Source of the DNA: an uncultured Oscillospiraceae bacterium
GTDB taxonomy: Bacteria; Bacillota; Clostridia; UBA1212; UBA1255
DNA: 5,108 bases
Direction: 5' to 3'
Assembly (NCBI GenBank): GCA_902462635.1
Contig: CABQCN010000138.1
Span: forward strand, 1-5,108
This document shows, one piece after another, positions 1-5,108 of this stretch (position 1 is the first letter of the stretch; every line of letters begins with the position of its first letter). The position numbers and the translations under genes are program-made. The notes below the pieces were generated by a model. The model worked only from the letters and a program-made list of their open reading frames with translations, did no database searches and was not told the origin of the DNA.

Positions 1-1050
1 ATTACCTCAGGGATCAGTTATCAATACACAAAAGAGGTATTCCCCGAGGCCTCCATTCTGAAGCTTGGCATGGTATATCCGCTTCCCGATAATATGATCG
101 AGGAATTTGCGGATCGCGTTGACCGGCTGCTTGTGATCGAGGAGCTGGAGCCTTTTATCGAAAACCATATTTTACAAATGGGAATCCGCAAAGCAGAAGG
201 CAAAAAATATTTTACCAATCAGGGAGAACTGAATACGACGATCCTCCGCAAAGCCTATGCGGGGGAGACGCTCCCTGCGGCGGAAGCTGCCGAGCGTTTC
301 GACGCGCCGGCAAGGCCGCCGGTGATGTGTCCCGGATGTCCGCACCGGGGGGTGTTCTATGTGCTTTCCAATATGAAAGTGCGTGTTTCCGGAGATATCG
401 GTTGCTATACCCTTGGCGCAATGAAGCCGTACGAAGCGGTAGATACCTGTGTTTGCATGGGCGCCTCCGTAAGCATGGCGCACGGTATGGACAAGGCCGA
501 CGCGCAATACGGCGAAAAAATGCCGACTGTCGCCGTGATCGGGGATTCTACCTTTATGCATTCCGGCATTACGGGTCTGATCGATATCGTTTATAACAAA
601 GGCGCCGCTACCGTAATTATATTGGACAATTCGATTACAGGGATGACGGGACACCAGCAGAATCCCACGACGGGGCTTACCATCAAAGGCGAACCTGCGC
701 CTGCTGTAGACCTGGTGAAACTTTCGGAAGCCGTCGGCGTCAAACGGATCCGCGTAGAAGATCCGTTCGACATGAAAAAATTCAGGGCTGCGGTGAAAGA
801 GGAAATCGATGCAGACGAACCTTCGGTAATTATCGCGCAGCGGCCGTGCGCGCTTTTGAAATCCGTAAAATACGGCGCCCCTGTCCGGATCGATCCGGAA
901 AAATGCAGAAAATGCGGCGCTTGTATGCGTTTGGGATGTCCGGCAATTTTTGCGGAAGAAGGCGCGTATCAAATCGACAGATCTATCTGTCTGGGGTGCC
1001 GTCTGTGTGAACAGATGTGCGCGTTCGGTGCGATCGGAAAGGACGAGTGA
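1..1050 (+). CDS. iorA: Indolepyruvate:ferredoxin oxidoreductase subunit alpha, C-terminal part (5' end outside window)
   Basis: The frame is open from base 1 to the TGA at 1048-1050, giving 350 visible codons. Family members are roughly 580-650 residues, so about 40% is missing upstream. With its beta partner the enzyme oxidatively decarboxylates aryl pyruvates (indolepyruvate, phenylpyruvate, hydroxyphenylpyruvate) to aryl acetyl-CoA, reducing ferredoxin in the cytoplasm. Visible residues 1 to about 75 are the end of the middle domain. CPGCPHRG (110-117) is a hallmark of IorA and opens the thiamine diphosphate-binding domain. GDIGCYTLG follows at 131-139. The cofactor and Mg motif is GDS (181-183) with DN at 209-210. 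A C-terminal ferredoxin domain has two 4Fe-4S motifs: C302, C305, C308, C313-P and C330, C333, C336, C340. The second motif ends in Cys-Ala instead of the usual Cys-Pro. The Met codon at 70 is internal and is not the start. iorB follows after 3 bases. Confidence 0.96.
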   Translation: MTSGISYQYTKEVFPEASILKLGMVYPLPDNMIEEFADRVDRLLVIEELEPFIENHILQMGIRKAEGKKYFTNQGELNTTILRKAYAGETLPAAEAAERFDAPARPPVMCPGCPHRGVFYVLSNMKVRVSGDIGCYTLGAMKPYEAVDTCVCMGASVSMAHGMDKADAQYGEKMPTVAVIGDSTFMHSGITGLIDIVYNKGAATVIILDNSITGMTGHQQNPTTGLTIKGEPAPAVDLVKLSEAVGVKRIRVEDPFDMKKFRAAVKEEIDADEPSVIIAQRPCALLKSVKYGAPVRIDPEKCRKCGACMRLGCPAIFAEEGAYQIDRSICLGCRLCEQMCAFGAIGKDE

Positions 1051-1053
1051 AGC

Positions 1054-1638
1054 ATGAAAAATCTTGACCGTTTGAATATATTAATCGTTGGCGTCGGCGG
1101 GCAGGGAACGCTGCTTGCTTCCAAATTTCTGGGAGCGGCGGCGGCGCTCTGCGGAAAAGACGTGAAAGTTTCAGAGGTTCACGGGATGTCGCAACGAGGC
1201 GGCAGCGTCGTGACCTGCGTTAAAATCGGAGAAAAAATTGCTTCTCCGATTATCGATGCGGGAGAAGCCGATGTGATCCTTGCTTTTGAACAGCTGGAGG
1301 CCATCCGTTGGCTGCCGTTCCTGAAAAAAGGCGGCACGGTGATCACAAACGTACAAAAGATCAATCCGATGCCGGTCGTCTCCGGCGCGGCAAAATATCC
1401 GGATCATGTTATAGAAATATTGAAAAAATCAGAAATAGAAACCATTGCCCTGGACGCGCTGGGAATTGCGGAAGAATGCGGCAGCGCGAAAGCCGTCAAT
1501 GTCGTGCTGCTCGGCGTACTTGCGTCGAAATTGAGAGAGGTTCCGGAACCGGTGTGGCTGGAAAGCCTGAAAAGCGTAATTCCCGCAAAATTGTATGATA
1601 TCAATGAAAAGGCATTTCGGAAAGGACTGAACGTATGA
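1054..1638 (+). CDS. iorB: Indolepyruvate:ferredoxin oxidoreductase subunit beta
   Basis: This 194-residue protein has the usual IorB length and belongs to the gamma-domain family of pyruvate/2-oxoacid ferredoxin oxidoreductases. GVGGQG at residues 13-18 is the family's N-terminal glycine-rich turn. EVHGMSQRGGSV at 41-52 is the second conserved block, and KAVNVVLLG near 146-154 is also typical. The subunit has no cysteine cluster or thiamine site of its own. It completes the catalytic heterodimer with IorA, which carries the thiamine and Fe-S centres. The ATG at 1054 is chosen because AAAGGA at 1038-1043 lies 10 bases upstream and the glycine-rich motif falls at the expected distance from the N terminus. 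It starts 3 bases after the iorA stop and its TGA overlaps the paaK ATG, so the three genes are almost certainly one operon. A related 2-oxoacid oxidoreductase gamma subunit is the alternative, but IorA next door argues for IorB. Confidence 0.95.
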   Translation: MKNLDRLNILIVGVGGQGTLLASKFLGAAAALCGKDVKVSEVHGMSQRGGSVVTCVKIGEKIASPIIDAGEADVILAFEQLEAIRWLPFLKKGGTVITNVQKINPMPVVSGAAKYPDHVIEILKKSEIETIALDALGIAEECGSAKAVNVVLLGVLASKLREVPEPVWLESLKSVIPAKLYDINEKAFRKGLNV

Positions 1639-2939
1639 AGTACTGGAACGAACATTTCGAATGTATGCCGCGTGACGAGATCAGAATCCTCCAGTCGCGG
1701 CGGCTGCAGAAGCTGGTGGACAGAGTCTATAACAATGTTCCCCATTACCGTGAGAAAATGATTGCCGCAGGGGTAGAACCGGGCGACATCCGGACCGTGG
1801 AGGATATCGTCAAGCTCCCGTTTACGGTAAAGCAGGATTTGCGCGATACCTATCCTTTCGGTATGTTTGCCGTTCCGATGTCCGACATCAACCGGATCCA
1901 CGCGTCTTCCGGAACGACCGGAAAGCAGACGGTTGTAGGCTATACGGCGCGGGACCTCGATATCTGGGCGGAATGTATGGCAAGAAGCCTGACCGGGGCC
2001 GGCGCGCAGCGCAGTTCCGTCGTCCATGTCGCCTATGGATACGGTCTGTTTACGGGCGGACTCGGCGCGCATTACGGCGCGGAGAAAATCGGCTGCGCGG
2101 TTATCCCGGTGTCTTCCGGGAATACGGCGCGGCAGGTAACGATCCTGAAAGATTTCAGGCCGGACTATATCTGCTGCACGCCGTCTTATGCACTCTATCT
2201 TGCGGAAGAATTATATGCTTCCGGCGGCAGTCCGGCCGATATCAATTTAAAAGCCGGTTTGTTCGGTGCGGAACCGTGGACGGAAGAAATGCGCGCGGAG
2301 CTGGAAACGAAGCTCGGCATCAAAGCGCTCGATATCTATGGACTCAGTGAAATTATGGGTCCTTCCGTAAGCTGCGAATGTCTGGAACAGTGCGGAATGC
2401 ATGTGCAGGAGGATCATTTCCTAGTTGAAATCATCGACCCGGAAACCGGAAAACCCGTTCAGGACGGGCAGCAGGGTGAAGTCGTGTTTACGACGCTTAC
2501 CAAAGAGGGATTTCCGCTGATCCGTTACCGGACGCGTGATCTTTCCTATCTGATGACAGAACCCTGCGCCTGCGGCAGAACGACCGCACGTATGCACAGA
2601 CTTTGCGGCAGAACGGACGATATGCTGATCGTGCGCGGCGTAAACGTATTTCCGTCGCAGATCGAAAGCGTGCTTCTTGAAATGGGAGAAACGGCGCCGC
2701 ATTATTTGATTGTCGTCGATCGAAAAGGAAATCATGATACTATGGACGTCCAGGTGGAGATGACGGACGCGTATTTCTCCGATTCCGTCAAGAATATTGA
2801 ACATCTGGAAGGGAAAATAAAAGCCCGTTTGAGCAGCGTCCTCGGGATCAGCGTCGGCGTGCGTCTCGTAGAACCCAAAACGATTGCACGGAGCGAGGGC
2901 AAGGCAAAACGCGTAGAAGACCGGCGTAAGCTCCACTGA
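1635..2939 (+). CDS. paaK: Phenylacetate-CoA ligase (AMP-forming, aryl acetate-CoA ligase family)
   Basis: This 434-residue cytoplasmic enzyme has the normal PaaK length. It belongs to the adenylate-forming superfamily and makes aryl acetyl-CoA from aryl acetate, ATP and CoA through an acyl-AMP. The phosphate-binding loop SSGTTGK is at residues 91-97, YGLSE at 235-239, and RYRTRDL at 297-303 with the ribose-binding Asp302. The hinge region CGRTDDM is at 324-330, followed by RGVNVFP at 334-340. The C-terminal catalytic Lys is probably K423 in EGKAKR. Cysteines at 247, 249, 253, 311 and 313 may hold a structural metal; this is inference. The start ATG overlaps the iorB stop by four bases (ATGA), with AAAGGA at 1621-1626 placed 8 bases upstream, which indicates translational coupling. 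Context suggests indoleacetate, phenylacetate or 4-hydroxyphenylacetate as substrate, but specificity cannot be read from sequence. No terminator hairpin was seen after the stop. Confidence 0.95.
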   Translation: MKYWNEHFECMPRDEIRILQSRRLQKLVDRVYNNVPHYREKMIAAGVEPGDIRTVEDIVKLPFTVKQDLRDTYPFGMFAVPMSDINRIHASSGTTGKQTVVGYTARDLDIWAECMARSLTGAGAQRSSVVHVAYGYGLFTGGLGAHYGAEKIGCAVIPVSSGNTARQVTILKDFRPDYICCTPSYALYLAEELYASGGSPADINLKAGLFGAEPWTEEMRAELETKLGIKALDIYGLSEIMGPSVSCECLEQCGMHVQEDHFLVEIIDPETGKPVQDGQQGEVVFTTLTKEGFPLIRYRTRDLSYLMTEPCACGRTTARMHRLCGRTDDMLIVRGVNVFPSQIESVLLEMGETAPHYLIVVDRKGNHDTMDVQVEMTDAYFSDSVKNIEHLEGKIKARLSSVLGISVGVRLVEPKTIARSEGKAKRVEDRRKLH

Positions 2940-2953
2940 TGGAAAGTTCCGCA

Positions 2954-2982
2954 TTGAAGCCCATTTTGTTTTGTGGTATACT
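2954..2982 (+). promoter_or_regulatory. Predicted sigma-A-type promoter with extended -10, for the ACT gene and the gene after it
   Basis: The -35 box TTGAAG (2954-2959) matches four of six consensus bases. A 17-base spacer leads to the -10 box TATACT (2977-2982), which matches five of six. TG at 2974-2975, one base before the -10, gives an extended -10 element as is common in Gram-positive bacteria. Transcription would begin near 2989-2990, leaving a leader of about 35 bases. The site lies just after the paaK stop and inside the only gap in the window. Read-through from the iorA operon remains possible because no terminator is evident between paaK and this promoter. Confidence 0.75.
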
Positions 2983-3008
2983 GAAATCCATTGAAAAGAA
3001 AATAGCTG

Positions 3009-3015
3009 AAAGGGG
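3009..3015 (+). promoter_or_regulatory. Ribosome binding site that decides the ACT gene start
   Basis: AAAGGGG lies 9 bases before the ATG at 3025 but only 3 bases before the in-frame GTG at 3019. The 9-base spacing is close to optimal and the 3-base spacing is too short, so ATG 3025 is preferred. That choice also puts the first ACT beta strand (VRQISVFLE) right at the N terminus, as is usual for this family. Confidence 0.8.
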
Positions 3016-3024
3016 CATGTGAAC

Positions 3025-3456
3025 ATGAGTGTAAGACAAATTTCGGTTTTCCTGGAGAATAAAGCCGGACGGCTGGCGGATGTCACAAAAGTTCTTGGTG
3101 AAAACAATATAGATATCAGCGCTTTATCCATAGCGGATACAACGCATTTCGGAATTCTGCGTCTGATCGTGAACGATCCGGACCATGCGCAGCAAGTTCT
3201 CCGGGAGAATGGTTTTACCGTAAGCAGCTCCCCGGTTCTTGCGATCGCAATCGACGATAAACCCGGCGCGCTCTCCAAAGCGCTCGAAGCGCTGACTACA
3301 AACGGAATCGGCGTCGATTATATTTATGCGTTCGTTGGGAAGACGCAAAATAAAGCGCTCGTTATATTCCGTGTGGAAAATACGGAATCGGCTGCCGAAA
3401 TTTTGAGGCAGGCGGATATTCTGGTATTGCGGGACGAAGAGGTTTACAGTCTGTAA
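3025..3456 (+). CDS. Tandem ACT-domain protein, likely amino acid-binding regulator linked to iorAB/paaK
   Basis: This 143-residue protein consists of two ACT domains and almost nothing else: about residues 1-66 and 70-140. Each has the beta-alpha-beta start and the Gly-containing ligand loop: ENKAGRLADV at 11-20 and DDKPGALSKAL at 77-87. ACT domains bind small ligands, mostly amino acids, at domain interfaces. With no enzyme or DNA-binding domain present, this protein probably senses an amino acid and acts on a partner, or only binds it. Stand-alone double-ACT proteins of this size are often encoded beside iorAB and paaK in anaerobes, so an aromatic amino acid or aryl acid ligand is plausible; this is inference. 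The GTG at 3019 would add two residues but is poorly spaced from the ribosome binding site. The gene has its own predicted promoter, and its TAA overlaps the next ATG (TAATG). Confidence 0.92.
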   Translation: MSVRQISVFLENKAGRLADVTKVLGENNIDISALSIADTTHFGILRLIVNDPDHAQQVLRENGFTVSSSPVLAIAIDDKPGALSKALEALTTNGIGVDYIYAFVGKTQNKALVIFRVENTESAAEILRQADILVLRDEEVYSL

Positions 3457-5108
3457 TGGCCGGCGACGACAAAAGAAAAAGTCAGGATAAAAAAGATAAA
3501 AAAACGCCGAAGCCTCTGGTCAAGCTAAATGGCAATTCCGCCGAGCGTTACGACAGCTACGGATACAGAATCGAGAAACCGAAGGCCAAGCCGCCGGCTG
3601 CTGCGGAGCGGCGATCCGCAAATCCGGCGGCCGCACGGCAGCCGGACGGCCGATCCGGGAATGCCCAAAAAACCGAGACCAGGCCGCGGGAATTGCCCGG
3701 AAAGCCGCAGCACCGTCAAAAGCCGCAAGAGCGGCCTTATGCGCAAAAAACGCAGCCGGAATCCTTTCCTTCTCACGAGCGCAGAATTTCCGAACGTTCT
3801 CCGAAACGCAAAAAGAGTATCCTGACCGCGGTAAAAGTTCTTCTCTTCTTACTGCTCGTAGCGGGGACGATTTTTATAATTTTATATAATAAAGAAGAAA
3901 ATGAAAATATGCCGAAAACGGCGTTTCTTTCTACGGGAACGATCGAAAATTTTTTCAGTGCGGACATTCATATGATCCGTGACGAATCCGCCGTAACGGC
4001 GGGATTTTCCGGGAAACTCGTGGCGGCGGTGAACGAAGGCGACCGCGTGGCGGCGGGCGCCGTAATTGCGTACGTCGTCAAACCGGGATATGAAAACGAT
4101 CTCAAAAATCTCCGTGATATCGAAGATAAAATCACAACGGCGCAGAGCGCGTCTTCATATGTAGGCACGCAATCCGGAGAAATCAATTCCATGAATGAAA
4201 CGATCCGGGAAGTGACGTATCTGCTTTCCGCAATGTCCGGTGATACCGCCGGAATGAGCGCCTATCCGGAATTGATCAAAAAGCTGGATGGTCTGTTTCG
4301 GATGAAAAACGATATCATGATGAATGCCGAAACGGCGGACGCCTATATTACGGAACTAAAGAACGAACGCGCCGCGGTGCTCGCGCGCCTTGGCGATTCT
4401 ATGCACGAAGTCAAGACGCAGCAGGCGGGCGTCGTATCCTTCTATACGGATTCCGAATCGCAGAATGCTTCCGGAAAGGCGCAGGCAATCACGGAATATA
4501 TCAATAAAAAAGGGGAAACAGGAAATCTTCTCGCCGAGTCGGCGCTTTCTTTCGGAAGCACGGATCTGCGTTATACCGTGGGTGCGGATGTGGGGGAAAA
4601 CGATGTTGCGGCAAGAATTACGCCGGATGTAACGTATTATCTGGCGGCCGACATCACAGGAATCAATTATTCCGGGCTTTCGGAGGGGAAGTCCGTTGCA
4701 GTCAAAGCATCCGGACGTGAATTTTCGATTGACGCCACGGTACAGGAACTCCTCCGATACGGGGATAAGACATACGTTCTTATGAAATCTTCCACGGGTA
4801 TCGCCGGCACGATTTCGAAGCGCGTCGTAAAATCGGATATCGTGGTCGATTCCAGCGAAGGGATCAAAGTACCGAAACGCGCGTTGGCGGAATGGGATTC
4901 GGCCGGACTCACCGCGCGCATCGCCATCGTCCGTTCGAATTATGTTTCTTATGTATATGTAACGATTCTGGCGGAAGACAGCGAATACGCAATTATCAGC
5001 AACTCGAACGGATTCGGTTCGGAAGATCCGGACAGTATCACAAGCGTCCGCATCAACGATTTATACGTCGTGAATTACGAAAAAGTTACGGAAGGACAGA
5101 TTATAGGA
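3456..5108 (+). CDS. HlyD-like (membrane fusion/adaptor family) single-pass membrane protein, 3' end outside window
   Basis: The frame runs open for 551 codons from the ATG at 3456 to the last base, without a stop. Residues 1-120 form a hydrophilic tail rich in Lys, Arg, Pro, Gln and Ala, predicted to be disordered and cytoplasmic. Residues 121-144 are one hydrophobic membrane segment (SILTAVKVLLFLLLVAGTIF, then IILY), preceded by basic residues that favour an N-inside orientation. The outer part has the adaptor layout: a half lipoyl-like motif near 183-207 (GFSGKLVAAVNEGDRVAAG), a probable helical hairpin about 211-322, a second half motif near 323-332 (QQAGVVSFYT), then beta-rich domains with IKVPKRAL at 470-477. 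The last visible residues (VTEGQIIG) resemble the C terminus of such proteins, so little is likely missing. The start is fixed by TAATG overlap with the ACT gene; AGAGG at 3438-3442 is 13 bases upstream, rather far, so coupling probably matters. No transporter gene is visible. Its function is unknown: it could be an efflux adaptor or a cell-envelope scaffold. Confidence 0.85.
   Translation, partial: MAGDDKRKSQDKKDKKTPKPLVKLNGNSAERYDSYGYRIEKPKAKPPAAAERRSANPAAARQPDGRSGNAQKTETRPRELPGKPQHRQKPQERPYAQKTQPESFPSHERRISERSPKRKKSILTAVKVLLFLLLVAGTIFIILYNKEENENMPKTAFLSTGTIENFFSADIHMIRDESAVTAGFSGKLVAAVNEGDRVAAGAVIAYVVKPGYENDLKNLRDIEDKITTAQSASSYVGTQSGEINSMNETIREVTYLLSAMSGDTAGMSAYPELIKKLDGLFRMKNDIMMNAETADAYITELKNERAAVLARLGDSMHEVKTQQAGVVSFYTDSESQNASGKAQAITEYINKKGETGNLLAESALSFGSTDLRYTVGADVGENDVAARITPDVTYYLAADITGINYSGLSEGKSVAVKASGREFSIDATVQELLRYGDKTYVLMKSSTGIAGTISKRVVKSDIVVDSSEGIKVPKRALAEWDSAGLTARIAIVRSNYVSYVYVTILAEDSEYAIISNSNGFGSEDPDSITSVRINDLYVVNYEKVTEGQIIG

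Noticed and set aside
172..972. A 266-codon open frame on the minus strand within iorA
   Set aside because: It lies fully opposite the thiamine and Fe-S domains of iorA. The His/Arg/Phe-rich translation is typical of a reverse shadow of a GC-biased gene.
1404..2072. A 222-codon open frame on the minus strand across the iorB-paaK junction
   Set aside because: It is antisense to two well-supported genes and shows no domain or plausible ribosome binding context.
2940..2975. Possible terminator after paaK, from the T-rich run near 2963-2972
   Set aside because: No inverted repeat precedes the T-rich run, so an intrinsic terminator is not supported.
3019..3024. GTG at 3019 as start of the ACT gene
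   Set aside because: It lies only 3 bases after the AAAGGGG ribosome binding site; the ATG at 3025 has a 9-base spacing and fits the family N terminus.
2421..3278. A 285-codon open frame on the minus strand across the paaK end, the promoter gap and the ACT start
   Set aside because: It is antisense to two clear genes, its translation has no recognisable domain and is rich in Arg, Ser, His and Phe as expected of a shadow frame, and it would run through the intergenic promoter.
3529..3825. A 98-codon + strand frame inside the start of the HlyD-like gene
   Set aside because: It is an Arg/Pro/Ser-rich out-of-frame reading of the low-complexity tail. The main frame continues unbroken through it into a membrane segment and adaptor domains.

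Overview
The window reads as a stretch of chromosome from an anaerobic, probably monoderm Firmicute of the Clostridia, of medium GC content. The reasons are the oxygen-sensitive ferredoxin-dependent 2-oxoacid oxidoreductase, the close gene packing, the purine-rich Shine-Dalgarno sites, a sigma-A-type promoter, and a HlyD-like membrane-anchored protein of the kind found in Clostridia. The taxonomic placement is an inference. All five genes lie on the + strand. No RNA gene, mobile element, CRISPR array or long repeat was seen, and the longest gene-free stretch is about 85 bases.

Region 1 (1-2939) is a tight metabolic operon. It holds the C-terminal part of iorA (indolepyruvate:ferredoxin oxidoreductase alpha subunit, cut by the window start), a complete iorB (beta subunit) 3 bases later, and paaK (phenylacetate-CoA ligase family), which overlaps iorB by ATGA. 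IorAB interconverts aryl pyruvates and aryl acetyl-CoAs using ferredoxin. PaaK interconverts aryl acetates and their CoA thioesters. Together they link aromatic amino acid transamination products to aryl acetates. The set could work in degradation, yielding reduced ferredoxin, or in reverse as aryl-acid salvage for aromatic amino acid synthesis.

Region 2 (2940-3024) is a short gap with a well-formed promoter: TTGAAG, a 17-base spacer, and TATACT with an upstream TG. It is followed by a strong ribosome binding site.

Region 3 (3025-5108) holds a 143-residue protein with two ACT domains, of the type often found beside iorAB/paaK. It overlaps, through TAATG, a long frame that stays open to the window end. 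That frame encodes a single-pass membrane protein with a long charged cytoplasmic tail and a HlyD-like extracellular adaptor region. The likely aryl-metabolism regulator or sensor therefore appears to be transcribed and translationally coupled with an envelope gene, with its own promoter. No clearly new system is visible. The most interesting points are this ACT/HlyD coupling and the unusual tail of the HlyD-like protein.
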